Positions 1 to 8,405 of a stretch of DNA of 64,000 nucleotides are shown in pieces (within the stretch, counting starts at the first letter, position 1; each line of letters starts with the position of its first letter). Below the pieces are notes generated by a model. It saw only the letters and a list, made by a program, of their open reading frames with translations. It searched no databases and was not told the origin of the DNA. This stretch comes from Lutibacter sp. B1. Lineage in GTDB: Bacteria; Bacteroidota; Bacteroidia; Flavobacteriales; Flavobacteriaceae. The stretch is from contig NZ_JAAZUI010000003.1 in NCBI RefSeq assembly GCF_012524075.1, positions 145,797 to 209,796 of the forward strand, given 5' to 3'. A program made the position numbers and the translations under genes.

Positions 1-332
1 AAGTCTAAATCTCTTCCTAATTCATTCAAATGTTCTCTACTAACTATTTTAGAACGCATTTGAGTAAGATATCCTTCATCTCCGGAAGGAACTTCTTGGA
101 ATAAATAGGAAGCTATAACTGCACTAAGCATAGCATCTCCTAAAAATTCTAAACGTTCAAAATTAACAGGATGTCCTGTAGTTTTATCTACAGCTTTTAT
201 TGAACGATGAATAAAAGCCTTTTTGTAAAGTTCAATATTTTTAGGGGTAAAACCTATAATCTTTTTTAAATCAACAAAAAATACCTCGTCTTCTTTTGAG
301 CGAGTTTCAATAATTTTTCGAATGAAGTTCAT
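1..332 (-). CDS. rnc: Ribonuclease III (5' part of gene, runs off left edge)
   Basis: Ribonuclease III cleaves double-stranded RNA in rRNA and mRNA processing in the cytoplasm. About 110 N-terminal residues are present, and the reading frame stays open to base 1. The family signature ERLEFLGDAML, which carries the acidic metal-binding residues of the catalytic domain, is visible around residues 60-70. It is followed by the helix containing QMRSKIVSREHL. The ATG (complement of 330-332) lies 15 bp after the fabF stop, so it is the third gene of an acpP-fabF-rnc operon, a common order in Bacteroidota. The catalytic C-terminal half and the dsRNA-binding domain lie outside the window. The family assignment is secure. 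Confidence 0.95.
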   Translation of the reverse strand, partial: MNFIRKIIETRSKEDEVFFVDLKKIIGFTPKNIELYKKAFIHRSIKAVDKTTGHPVNFERLEFLGDAMLSAVIASYLFQEVPSGDEGYLTQMRSKIVSREHLNELGRDLD

Positions 333-347
333 TCAGTTTTGTTGTTG

Positions 348-1598
348 TTAGTCAAGTTTTTTAAAAAGAACACAAGCATTGTGTCCTCCAAAGCCAAATG
401 TGTTGCTCATAGCAACATTTACATTACGTTTTTGTGCTTTGTTAAACGTAAAGTTTAATTTACTGTCAATTTGATCATCATCGGTAAAATGATTTATTGT
501 AGGAGGTACTATTCCATTTTTAATTGCTAGTATTGAAGCAATAGCTTCTACAGCTCCTGCAGCACCTAATAAGTGACCCGTCATTGACTTGGTTGAATTA
601 ATGTTTAGTTTGTAAGCATGATCTCCAAAAACATCAACAATTGCTTTTGATTCGGCAATATCACCCAAAGGAGTAGCTGTACCATGCATATTAATAGCAT
701 CAACATCTTCAGGTTTTAAACCGGCATCTTTTAAGCAGTTTATCATTACACTTTTAGCTCCTAAACCATCAGGATGTGGAGCGGTAATATGGAATGCATC
801 GGCAGATAAACCTCCACCGCTTATTTCAGCGTAAATTTTGGCTCCTCGTGCTTTTGCGTATTCATATTCTTCTAGTATAAGTGTTCCCGAACCTTCTCCC
901 AAAACAAAACCTTCTCTGTCTTTATCAAAAGGGCGAGAAGCAGTTGCAGGGTCATCATTTCTTGTAGAAAGTGCTTGTAAGGAGTTAAAACCTCCCATAC
1001 CTGCCATTGTAACAGCAGCTTCGGAACCTCCTGATATCATAACATCAGCATATCCTAATCGAATGTAATTTAATGCGTCAATTAGTGCGTTTGCTGAAGA
1101 TGCGCAAGCTGAAACAGTAGCGAAGTTTGGACCTCTAAATCCATATTTGATTGAGATTTGGCCTGGTGCAATATCTGCAATCATTTTTGGAATAAAGAAA
1201 GGGTTAAATCTTGGTGTACCATCACCGGAAGCAAAATTCAAAACCTCATTTTGAAAGGTTTCTAAGCCACCAATACCGGCACCCCAAATAACACCAACTC
1301 TATCTTTATCAATTTTTTCTAAATCTAATTTTGAATCGATAATAGCTTCATCAGTAGATACCATAGCATACTGAGTAAATCTATCCATCTTTCGAGCTTC
1401 TTTTCTGTCAATATATTGAGTGACATCAAAGTTTTTCAGTTCACAGGCAAAACGAGTTTTGAACTTGGTTGCATCAAAATATGTAATTGGAGCTGCCCCG
1501 CTAACACCGTTAATGAGGCCGTTCCAATATTGCTCGATATTATTACCTATTGGCGTTAATGCACCAAGTCCAGTTATAACAACTCGTTTGATCTCCAT
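348..1598 (-). CDS. fabF: 3-oxoacyl-[acyl-carrier-protein] synthase II (KAS II)
   Basis: Catalyses condensation of malonyl-ACP with acyl-ACP in fatty acid elongation (FASII) in the cytoplasm. At 416 aa the protein has the normal family length. The thiolase-fold catalytic triad is visible: the nucleophilic cysteine in TVSACASSANAL (about residue 164), histidine in NMHGTATPLGD (about 304) and histidine in STKSMTGHLLGAAG (about 341). The C-terminal GFGGHNA loop is also intact. The gene follows acpP by 7 bp and precedes rnc by 15 bp, so acyl carrier protein and its main condensing enzyme are co-transcribed. Confidence 0.97.
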   Translation of the reverse strand: MEIKRVVITGLGALTPIGNNIEQYWNGLINGVSGAAPITYFDATKFKTRFACELKNFDVTQYIDRKEARKMDRFTQYAMVSTDEAIIDSKLDLEKIDKDRVGVIWGAGIGGLETFQNEVLNFASGDGTPRFNPFFIPKMIADIAPGQISIKYGFRGPNFATVSACASSANALIDALNYIRLGYADVMISGGSEAAVTMAGMGGFNSLQALSTRNDDPATASRPFDKDREGFVLGEGSGTLILEEYEYAKARGAKIYAEISGGGLSADAFHITAPHPDGLGAKSVMINCLKDAGLKPEDVDAINMHGTATPLGDIAESKAIVDVFGDHAYKLNINSTKSMTGHLLGAAGAVEAIASILAIKNGIVPPTINHFTDDDQIDSKLNFTFNKAQKRNVNVAMSNTFGFGGHNACVLFKKLD

Positions 1599-1605
1599 AT
1601 AAAAA

Positions 1606-1842
1606 TTACTTTTTTGCTTCTTCTATATAGCTAATTGCTTGACCTACAGTACCGATGTTTTCAGCTTGATCATCTGGGATTTGAATATCAAATTCTTTTT
1701 CAAATTCCATGATTAATTCAACAGTATCAAGTGAGTCTGCTCCTAAGTCGTTAGTGAAGCTTGCTTCTGTTGTTACTTCATTTTCGTCAACGCCTAACTT
1801 ATCTACGATAATGGCTTTTACTCTTGATGCAATGTCTGACAT
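1606..1842 (-). CDS. acpP: Acyl carrier protein
   Basis: Small acidic carrier (78 aa) that holds growing acyl chains on a phosphopantetheine arm. The attachment serine is seen in [13 protein letters not shown] (about residue 37). The acidic helix II that follows is the docking face for FabF and the other FASII enzymes. It is the first gene of the acpP-fabF-rnc operon and is served by a consensus flavobacterial promoter 30-60 bp upstream of the ATG. Confidence 0.97.
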   Translation of the reverse strand: MSDIASRVKAIIVDKLGVDENEVTTEASFTNDLGADSLDTVELIMEFEKEFDIQIPDDQAENIGTVGQAISYIEEAKK

Positions 1843-1872
1843 AATTCTTTAATTTTAAATTTAATTACTGGG

Positions 1873-1900
1873 CAAAAATATAAAACTTTATTTAAAACAA
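1873..1900 (-). promoter_or_regulatory. Promoter of acpP-fabF-rnc
   Basis: Read on the minus strand this is TTG (complement of 1898-1900), a 17-bp spacer, then TATTTTTG (complement of 1873-1880). It fits the Bacteroidota housekeeping consensus TTG-N17-23-TAnnTTTG. The predicted start lies about 25 nt upstream of the acpP ATG. Confidence 0.65.
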
Positions 1901-2014
1901 AATCGTTTAATTGATAAAAGATGAATTCTAATACTTAAAATTATACAAAGTTTTTTTATTTAGCCAGTAAAAGTTGTTAATAATTTATTTTATTTGCTAA
2001 ACAACATTATAGAT

Positions 2015-2590
2015 ATGAAACGTATAATTATACTTGCTTCTGGTTCTGGCACAAATGCCGAAAACATTATAAAGTATTTTAATAATCACAAATCGATTTC
2101 TGTTGTTCAGGTGCTTTCTAACAAGAAAGATGCCAAAGTATTGGATAGGGCTAAAAGGTTAAAAGTGAGTAATTTAAGTTTTGATAAAAATGCTTTTGTT
2201 AATTCAAATGAAGTGTTGGATATTTTAAAAAATAATGCCGATTATATTATTTTAGCCGGGTTTTTATGGAAAATACCAGCGAAAATTATAGAAGCTTTTC
2301 CTAATAAAATTATTAATATTCACCCTGCTTTATTGCCAAAATATGGAGGAAAAGGTATGTATGGTGTGCATGTGCATAACGAAGTTGTAAAAAATAAAGA
2401 AAAAGAAAGCGGTATAACAATACACTATGTTAATGAAAATTATGACGAAGGAGCAATTATTTTTCAGAAAAGTGTAAAAATTATACCTGAAGATACTCCT
2501 AATGATGTTGCAAATAAAGTTCATAAATTAGAATATGAATATTTTCCTAAAATTATTGAAAAAGTTATTTTAGAGAATGACAAAAACTAG
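2015..2590 (+). CDS. purN: Phosphoribosylglycinamide formyltransferase
   Basis: Transfers a formyl group from 10-formyl-THF to GAR, the third step of purine biosynthesis. The 191-aa protein begins MKRIIILASGSGTN, the N-terminal beta strand and loop of the GART fold. The catalytic Asn-His pair is in INIHPALLPKYGG (about residues 99-102), and the catalytic aspartate is in NYDEGAI (about 138). The ATG at 2015 was preferred to an in-frame TTG at 1994 because the GART fold begins directly at MKRIIILASG. The last 14 bases overlap the start of rnhA, which suggests translational coupling. Confidence 0.93.
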   Translation: MKRIIILASGSGTNAENIIKYFNNHKSISVVQVLSNKKDAKVLDRAKRLKVSNLSFDKNAFVNSNEVLDILKNNADYIILAGFLWKIPAKIIEAFPNKIINIHPALLPKYGGKGMYGVHVHNEVVKNKEKESGITIHYVNENYDEGAIIFQKSVKIIPEDTPNDVANKVHKLEYEYFPKIIEKVILENDKN

Positions 2591-3065
2591 TGAGGTACAT
2601 ATTTTTACTGATGGTGCTTGTAGTGGAAACCCAGGTCCCGGAGGTTATGGTATTGTAATGGAGTGGGTTGGTAAACCTTATAAAAAAGAGTTTTCAGAAG
2701 GGTTTAAAAGAACTACAAATAACAGGATGGAATTGTTAGCGGTTATTGTTGCGCTAGAAAAAATGAAAACATCTGATGTAAAAATTACTATTTTTTCCGA
2801 TTCCAAATATGTTGTTGATGCAGTGGAGAAAAAGTGGTTGTTAGGGTGGCAAAAAAAACAATTCAAAGATGTTAAAAATCCTGACTTATGGAAAAGATTC
2901 CTGAAAGTCTACAATCCTAAAAATACAGTTTTTAAATGGGTAAAAGGGCATAATAATCATCAGCAGAATGAACGTTGTGACTTTTTGGCTGTTGAAGCAG
3001 CTAAAAAAGAGAATTTAAAAGATGATGTAGGTTACGGTAATAATGGAGAAAAATTACTCTTTTAA
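2577..3065 (+). CDS. rnhA: Ribonuclease HI
   Basis: Degrades the RNA strand of RNA:DNA hybrids. At 162 aa it is the usual bacterial type 1 length. The catalytic carboxylates are visible: Asp in FTDGACSGNPGPGGYG (about residue 12), Glu in NRMELLAVIVALE (about 52) and Asp in IFSDSKYVVDAV (about 75). The basic segment KWLLGWQKKQFK follows, as in E. coli RNase HI. It overlaps purN upstream by 14 bp. Its 3' end overlaps the convergent lipoprotein gene by 12 bp, so no independent terminator fits between them. Confidence 0.95.
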   Translation: MTKTSEVHIFTDGACSGNPGPGGYGIVMEWVGKPYKKEFSEGFKRTTNNRMELLAVIVALEKMKTSDVKITIFSDSKYVVDAVEKKWLLGWQKKQFKDVKNPDLWKRFLKVYNPKNTVFKWVKGHNNHQQNERCDFLAVEAAKKENLKDDVGYGNNGEKLLF

Positions 3066-3467
3066 TAAGACAAATTCTTGTAAGGTATTTATTAGATTTT
3101 CTATTCCTTTAGGTAAGTTATTGTGCTCAAATTCAAAATTATAATCGGCTTCATTAAGTTTTAGTTTGAAATTTGCAGGAATTGCTTTGTCTACGGCAAC
3201 ATTTTCTGCTGAAAGATTGTTTTTCAATTTGGAAAAATCAATTTCTGAAATTATTTTTTGTAGCTCTGCAAGCTTTTTATTAGTTAAAACTTTTTTTGAG
3301 ATATTGTTATTTTCAGAAATTTCTAATGTGTTTTCTTTTAAATTTATGGTTAAATGATAACCTCTTGTTTGTGCAACATAGCTTAATTCAGTTTTTGTAC
3401 TATTTTCCTGGCTTTTACATGAAATAGAAATGATGAATACTATTAAAATTGTACTATAAAGTTTCAT
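3054..3467 (-). CDS. Small lipoprotein of unknown function
   Basis: A 137-aa protein with no recognised domain. The N-terminus is a lipoprotein signal: a hydrophobic stretch (about residues 3-16) ends in ISISC, so the mature protein would start at Cys17. The rest is polar and predicted beta/alpha with a single domain and no cysteines. It probably faces the periplasm or sits in the outer membrane. It is convergent with rnhA and overlaps it by 12 bp. No function is proposed. Confidence 0.7.
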   Translation of the reverse strand: MKLYSTILIVFIISISCKSQENSTKTELSYVAQTRGYHLTINLKENTLEISENNNISKKVLTNKKLAELQKIISEIDFSKLKNNLSAENVAVDKAIPANFKLKLNEADYNFEFEHNNLPKGIENLINTLQEFVLLKE

Positions 3468-3496
3468 TTAAAGTGTTTTAGATATTTAAAGATATT

Positions 3497-3526
3497 AAAA
3501 AAAGGAGCAATTTGCTCCTTTTTTTG
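3497..3526 (-). terminator. Rho-independent terminator of the M43 protease gene
   Basis: An inverted repeat with GGAGCAA pairing to TTGCTCC is flanked by A and T runs on both sides. It lies just downstream of the stop of the 3547-4608 gene and is usable in both directions. Confidence 0.75.
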
Positions 3527-3546
3527 ATTTTAGAGATATGATGTGT

Positions 3547-4608
3547 TTAATTTATAAAGCTTTCTCTTGCTCCTCCAGAAGCGAATAGAGCTCTCATTCT
3601 ATCATTTTGACCAATTGTGAACATATACATACAATCGTCATAAACATAGTCCATGTAGTTCATAGTCATGTCGTTTGTTTTACATTTCACAGTTGGATAA
3701 GTTGGGCAACCATAGTTTGCACTATCTGATGTTGGGGTGTCATCAACAAAATCATCTTGACGGCATCTACCATCACCCCATATGTGACGTAAATTTAACC
3801 AGTGACCAATCTCATGAGTTGCAGTTCTACCGTGTCCGTATACACCACCAGCCGCATTTTTACCAAAATAATCAGAACCAATAACAACACCATCGGTAAC
3901 TAAAGTTCCTCCCGGGAACTGTGCATAACCTAATATTCCACCACCTATTTCACAAACCCAAAGGTTTAAATAAGTTGTTGGGTCAGTAGCGTCAATTCCT
4001 CCTTCGCTTGAGTATTTCATAGCGTCGCTTGTTCCCCAAGTAGTTTTTGTAGATGTTTTTCTGTTAACTCCTGCAAGTGTAAAAGTAATATCAGCATTGG
4101 CAACTAAATCAGCAAATTCTGCAGGAACACTACTTGTATTAGAATTGTTATTGTTAAAATCTTCATTTAAAATAGCTATTTGAGAATCAATATGTGCTTG
4201 TGTTACCGGGTGAGCAGCGTCTTCAAGAATATTTACAATAACAGGAATAGTAATAGTACCTGTATATACAGGATCTGTAGTTGGGTCAGGAGTTGTTCCT
4301 CCACCTCCGGGAGTTCCGCTAGGTTTTTTTGCAGAAATAAAAGTTCTGGTATGTTTTTCAATGGCAAACATTCTATTTTCCAACCCGGGATTTTCTTTTA
4401 GTTGTCTGTTCAAAACTTTCATACTGTAACATTTATCATTTTTAGCTCCTTCTGATGCTTTTGAAGATAGGTCATCATAAGTATACACATAAAAATCGCT
4501 CATGTCTATGTTTACAGCTTCTTGATTTGGAATTACTTCATCAGAATTATTCTGACATGCCACTACTGTTAATGCCACAGCAGCAAAAGTAAAAATTAGT
4601 TTTTTCAT
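3547..4608 (-). CDS. M43-family (pappalysin-like) zinc metalloprotease, lipoprotein
   Basis: Secreted zinc peptidase of 353 aa. The N-terminus has a lipobox-like end (VALTVVACQNN), so the protein is likely anchored to an envelope membrane. The zinc motif HEIGHWLNLRH (about residue 262) matches HExxHxxGxxH-type metzincins, and the Met-turn appears as TMNYMDYVYDDC about 50 residues later. A Gly/Thr/Pro-rich linker (about residues 95-112) separates the N-terminal region from the catalytic domain. Four cysteines around the active site (GRCRQ, YGCPT, VKCKT, DDCMY) could form the disulfides typical of M43B enzymes. No T9SS sorting domain is present. The substrate is unknown. It is a single-gene unit with its own terminator. 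Confidence 0.88.
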   Translation of the reverse strand: MKKLIFTFAAVALTVVACQNNSDEVIPNQEAVNIDMSDFYVYTYDDLSSKASEGAKNDKCYSMKVLNRQLKENPGLENRMFAIEKHTRTFISAKKPSGTPGGGGTTPDPTTDPVYTGTITIPVIVNILEDAAHPVTQAHIDSQIAILNEDFNNNNSNTSSVPAEFADLVANADITFTLAGVNRKTSTKTTWGTSDAMKYSSEGGIDATDPTTYLNLWVCEIGGGILGYAQFPGGTLVTDGVVIGSDYFGKNAAGGVYGHGRTATHEIGHWLNLRHIWGDGRCRQDDFVDDTPTSDSANYGCPTYPTVKCKTNDMTMNYMDYVYDDCMYMFTIGQNDRMRALFASGGARESFIN

Positions 4609-4784
4609 AAATTGTTTAAATAAATTTTGGTTAATAATTGGGGTTAAATCTTTTTACTAAGCCCGCCGAATTTATTAAAAAAAAGTTAAAAAGCAATTAA
4701 TTGTGTAAAAAAAAAGAAAAAACATTGTAATATGTAAACTATATAAATGTTTTTATTATTCTTTTCTCAGTTGATATTTTTCTA

Positions 4785-5999
4785 TTATGAAAGCATCATT
4801 TTTGCTTTAAGTAAAGCTTCGTACAATAAGTCAATTTCTTCAAATGTATTGTAGAATGAAAAAGAGGCTCTAACTGTACCCGGAATTTTATAAAAATCCA
4901 TGATAGGTTGGGCGCAGTGATGACCGGTTCTAACGGCAATACCCAGTTTGTCTATTATTGAACCAATGTCGTATGGATGAATGTTGCCAATATTGAATGA
5001 AAGAACAGATGTTTTTTCTTTAGCAGTTCCGTATATCCTTAAGCCTTCAATTTGCAACAGTTTTTTTGTGGCGTAGTTTAATAATTCTGTTTCGTAGGCA
5101 GAGATATTGTCAAATCCTAAATTGTTTAAATAATCAATGGCGGTTCCAAAAGCAATAACTCCTGCTATGTTTGGTGTGCCTGCTTCAAATTTATGAGGTA
5201 AATCGGCATACGTTGTTTTTTCAAAAGTTACTTGCTTAATCATTTCACCACCACCTTGGTAAGGAGGTAATTTATTTAACCATTCCTCTTTTCCGTATAA
5301 AATTCCAACTCCTGTTGGTCCACATAGTTTATGTGCAGATGCTACATAAAAGTCTACATTTAATTCCTGAACATCAGGTTTAATATGTGGACAAGCCTGC
5401 GCACCATCAATTAAAACAGCAGCATTAACTGCATGAGCTTTGTCTATAATTTGTTTGATAGGATTGATAGTTCCTAAAGCGTTGGAAACATGATTTACAA
5501 AAACCAATTTAGTTTTGTTCGAAAGTATTTTGTTGTACGCATCCATCAATAATTCCCCTTCATCATTCATAGGAATTACTTTTAAAATAGCTCCGGTTCG
5601 TTCACATAGCATTTGCCAAGGAACAATATTAGAATGGTGTTCCATTGCCGAAACAATAATTTCATCATCCTTTTGTAATAAGGAAGTAAAACCTGTTGCA
5701 ACAATATTTATACTGTGAGTAGTACCTGCGGTTAAAATGATTTCATAGTTCTTTTTTGCATTAAAATGATGTTGCAATTTTATGCGAGCTTGTTCGTACG
5801 CATCAGTAGCTTTTTGACTAAGAGTGTGAACACCTCTATGAATATTTGCATTTAAAGTTGAGTAATAGTTAACAATACTGTCAATAACAACCTGAGGTTT
5901 TTGGCTTGTTGCAGCATTATCTAAATACACTAATGGTTTTCCGTTTACGGTTTGTGTAAGTATTGGAAAATCGGCACGAACTTTATTGATATCTATCAT
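4785..5999 (-). CDS. sufS: SufS-type cysteine desulfurase
   Basis: PLP enzyme (404 aa from the ATG) that takes sulfur from cysteine to supply Fe-S cluster assembly. The PLP lysine lies in SAHKLCGPTGVG (about residue 223), and the catalytic cysteine in RTGHHCAQP (about 361) has the class II (SufS) context. Other family landmarks are VYLDNAATSQKP near the N-terminus and TAGTTHSIN. An in-frame GTG at 6003-6005 is an alternative start. In relatives sufS often follows sufD, but here it stands alone 25 kb from the sufABCD operon. The two loci seem linked by similar palindromes at their promoters. Confidence 0.95.
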   Translation of the reverse strand: MIDINKVRADFPILTQTVNGKPLVYLDNAATSQKPQVVIDSIVNYYSTLNANIHRGVHTLSQKATDAYEQARIKLQHHFNAKKNYEIILTAGTTHSINIVATGFTSLLQKDDEIIVSAMEHHSNIVPWQMLCERTGAILKVIPMNDEGELLMDAYNKILSNKTKLVFVNHVSNALGTINPIKQIIDKAHAVNAAVLIDGAQACPHIKPDVQELNVDFYVASAHKLCGPTGVGILYGKEEWLNKLPPYQGGGEMIKQVTFEKTTYADLPHKFEAGTPNIAGVIAFGTAIDYLNNLGFDNISAYETELLNYATKKLLQIEGLRIYGTAKEKTSVLSFNIGNIHPYDIGSIIDKLGIAVRTGHHCAQPIMDFYKIPGTVRASFSFYNTFEEIDLLYEALLKAKMMLS

Positions 6000-6007
6000 T
6001 TTCACTT

Positions 6008-6034
6008 TTTAGAATGATTCTAAATACAAAGTTA
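6008..6034 (-). promoter_or_regulatory. sufS promoter with Fur-like operator
   Basis: TTTAGAATGATTCTAAA at 6008-6024 is a perfect palindrome with 8-bp arms around one central base, the geometry of Fur/PerR boxes. Two bases upstream on the minus strand is TAACTTTG (complement of 6027-6034), a match to the -7 element TAnnTTTG. The palindrome would cover the transcription start, which fits repression. No TTG at the proper distance was found, so the -33 element is unassigned. The identity of the regulator is inferred. Confidence 0.55.
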
Positions 6035-6074
6035 CAAAACTACAAAATTGATATTGTTTCTTGTAAAAATCTTT

Positions 6075-7196
6075 TTAATTTATCTTTTTATAACTCCACA
6101 CTGCCAGTCCGTTCATAATAACAGCATATCCAAGGGTTTTTATAAATTGTGGAAAAATATCAGAAAAACTGGCTCCTTTTAACATTACCATACGCATAAC
6201 TTGTACAAAGTATTTAATGGGATTAAATTCAGTAATGTATTGAGCCCAAGTTGGCATACTTTCAACAGGAGTAAAGAGTCCGCTCATTAATAAGAAAACA
6301 ACCATAAAAAACCACGCAATAAACATGGCTTGTTGTTGAGTATCCGTAAAATTTGAAATAAACAATCCTATTCCTAAAATTACTAAAAGATACACCGAAG
6401 TATAAAAATACATTAACCCTAAACTGCCCACTATTGGAATGTTAAAAATCAATTTTGCAATAATCAAACCTATAGTTAGTAACACCAATCCAATCATCCA
6501 AAAAGGGAAAAGTTTTCCGATAATAAATTGATATTTTTTTATAGGTGTAACGTTTATTTGCTCTAATGTTCCAATTTCCTTTTCACGAACAATATTCATT
6601 CCTGATAAAAAAAGCGTAATAAGTGTAACCAATAAAACCAAAATACCGGGAACCATGTAGGTTTTGTAATTTAAAGTTTCGTTATACCAAAAAGAAGTAA
6701 TGGTTGTTATATTTTTAGGCATATTTATTACATCTGAAGGTTGCATTAACTCAACTCTTGCATTTTTATTGAAGTTTTGTACAATTTCAGTTATATACAC
6801 ATTTTCTACTCCGGCGGCCGATCCGTTTATGGCGTCAATTGTAACGCCTAAATCTGTTTTTTTATGTTTTAACAGAGTCTTTTCAAAATATTTTGGAATT
6901 TCTAAAATTACATCAACATCTCCATTAAGCATGGCAGAATTTGCTTCTTTTGTTGATGGAAATCTGGCAACTAAATTAAAATACTTGGAAGCATCAAACT
7001 TATCAACTAATGCTCTTGAGAACGAAGTATTATCGGAATCAATATATGAAAATTTAATGTTTTTAATTTCAAATGTTGCTGCATTAGAAAGTATAATTAA
7101 CTGAATTAAAGGCACGGCAAAAATGATTGGAAGCATTCCTTTATTTCTAAAGATTTGCTTGAATTCTTTTTGAATTATGTATCCTATTATTTTCAT
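6075..7196 (-). CDS. ABC-2 type efflux permease (YbhR/YhhJ-like)
   Basis: Inner-membrane permease of 373 aa. One transmembrane helix near residues 18-36 is followed by a large extracytoplasmic domain to about 170. A cluster of five further helices then runs to the C-terminus, the ABC-2 layout for drug or lipid exporters. The sequence REKEIGTLEQINVTP before the helix cluster is characteristic of the family. It is the last gene of the efflux operon. Its ATG shares one base with the stop codon of the preceding permease, so the two are translationally coupled and probably form a heterodimer. The substrate is unknown. Confidence 0.88.
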   Translation of the reverse strand: MKIIGYIIQKEFKQIFRNKGMLPIIFAVPLIQLIILSNAATFEIKNIKFSYIDSDNTSFSRALVDKFDASKYFNLVARFPSTKEANSAMLNGDVDVILEIPKYFEKTLLKHKKTDLGVTIDAINGSAAGVENVYITEIVQNFNKNARVELMQPSDVINMPKNITTITSFWYNETLNYKTYMVPGILVLLVTLITLFLSGMNIVREKEIGTLEQINVTPIKKYQFIIGKLFPFWMIGLVLLTIGLIIAKLIFNIPIVGSLGLMYFYTSVYLLVILGIGLFISNFTDTQQQAMFIAWFFMVVFLLMSGLFTPVESMPTWAQYITEFNPIKYFVQVMRMVMLKGASFSDIFPQFIKTLGYAVIMNGLAVWSYKKIN

Positions 7197-8302
7197 TATT
7201 CTAATCTTATTTTATACTTTTTAATACTCAGCATAATAAAAAATAGTGTCATACCAATTAAAATCAACGTTTCTTTCCATAAGTAGGATATACCAACACC
7301 TTTTAACATAATTCCCTTTAAAATAATAACAAACCATTTAGCCGGGATAATATTGGTTATTGCTTGTAAAATCCAAGGCATACTTGAAATGGGGAAAATA
7401 AATCCTGATAAAATAATAGTTGGCAGCATTAAGGTTACCAAGGAAATCATCATAGCTTTTTGTTGATTTTCCGATACAGTTGAAATTAAAATTCCTAATG
7501 AAAGCGATGTAATAATAAATAAAATGTTTTCAGCAACTAAAAAAAGTAAGCTCCCTTCAATAGGCATTTCAAAAACCAAAATACTCAATAAAACAATTAC
7601 AGTTGCATTAAAAATAGATAGAAGAATATATGGAACAACCTTCCCTATAATTACCTGAAAAGGTTTTAATGGTGAAACCAATAACACTTCCATAGTTCCA
7701 AATTCTTTTTCACGACTGATGGAAATTGATGTCATCATTGCAGAAACTAACATTAAAATAATGGTCATAACACCTGGAACAAACATAAAAACGCTTTTGA
7801 GCTCAGGATTGAAAATCATTTTGGTGTTTGGATTTATTTGATAAGCTAAATGAATGTTTTTATTAATTTGTTGTTGGTAATTTCGCAAAATTGAATTTAT
7901 ATAATTACTTATGGTATTTGCTGTATTTGGATCGCTGGCATCTGTAATTATTTGAATGGAGGCATTGTTTTCTTTAGTTAATTTTTTACTAAAATCTTTT
8001 TCAAAAATTAAAACGGCTTTAATTTTTCCTTTTTTAAATGAACGTTCAATTTCAGTTTCATTAGCAATGTATTCTTTTATGCTGAAGTATTTTGAAGAAG
8101 CTATTTTATTGATAATTTCTTGAGTAGTTACATCTTTTGAATGGTCTAAAATAGCAATATCAACATTATTAATTTCGTTGGTAATGGCAAAACCAAATAA
8201 AATTATTTGAACTATAGGCATACCTAAAAGAATAAACAATGAGCGTTTATCTCTTATTATATGATAAAATTCCTTTTTTATAAAGCCTATAAATCGTTTC
8301 AT
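7196..8302 (-). CDS. ABC-2 type efflux permease (YbhS-like)
   Basis: A 368-aa partner of the downstream permease with the same topology: one N-terminal helix (about 23-41), a soluble domain to about 165, and five or six C-terminal helices. The hallmark REKEFGTMEVLLVSPLKP is present. N-terminal KKEFYHIIRDKRSL is the usual cytoplasmic coupling helix of this family. The 103-bp gap to the upstream ATPase gene holds a palindromic repeat. Together with the two ATPases, HlyD and TolC it would form a tripartite exporter like YbhGFSR. Confidence 0.88.
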   Translation of the reverse strand: MKRFIGFIKKEFYHIIRDKRSLFILLGMPIVQIILFGFAITNEINNVDIAILDHSKDVTTQEIINKIASSKYFSIKEYIANETEIERSFKKGKIKAVLIFEKDFSKKLTKENNASIQIITDASDPNTANTISNYINSILRNYQQQINKNIHLAYQINPNTKMIFNPELKSVFMFVPGVMTIILMLVSAMMTSISISREKEFGTMEVLLVSPLKPFQVIIGKVVPYILLSIFNATVIVLLSILVFEMPIEGSLLFLVAENILFIITSLSLGILISTVSENQQKAMMISLVTLMLPTIILSGFIFPISSMPWILQAITNIIPAKWFVIILKGIMLKGVGISYLWKETLILIGMTLFFIMLSIKKYKIRLE

Positions 8303-8333
8303 TAGCCCTCTCTAACTCTCCCAAAGGGAGAGG
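8303..8333. repeat. Short palindromic repeat (REP-like), copy 1
   Basis: Contains CTCTCCC-AAA-GGGAGAG, a perfect 7-bp-arm palindrome, next to CTCTCTAA. Read on the minus strand it has the core CCCTTTGGG followed by GTTAG and a G-rich end. The same core recurs at 8426, 10242 and 11247. It lies directly upstream of the permease ATG. Confidence 0.55.
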
Positions 8334-8405
8334 TTTTTTTTATTAGTTACAGATTACTTTTGTTTTCCAAAATTTTGCCATGGCATTTCATTTTTTTCTT
8401 CATGA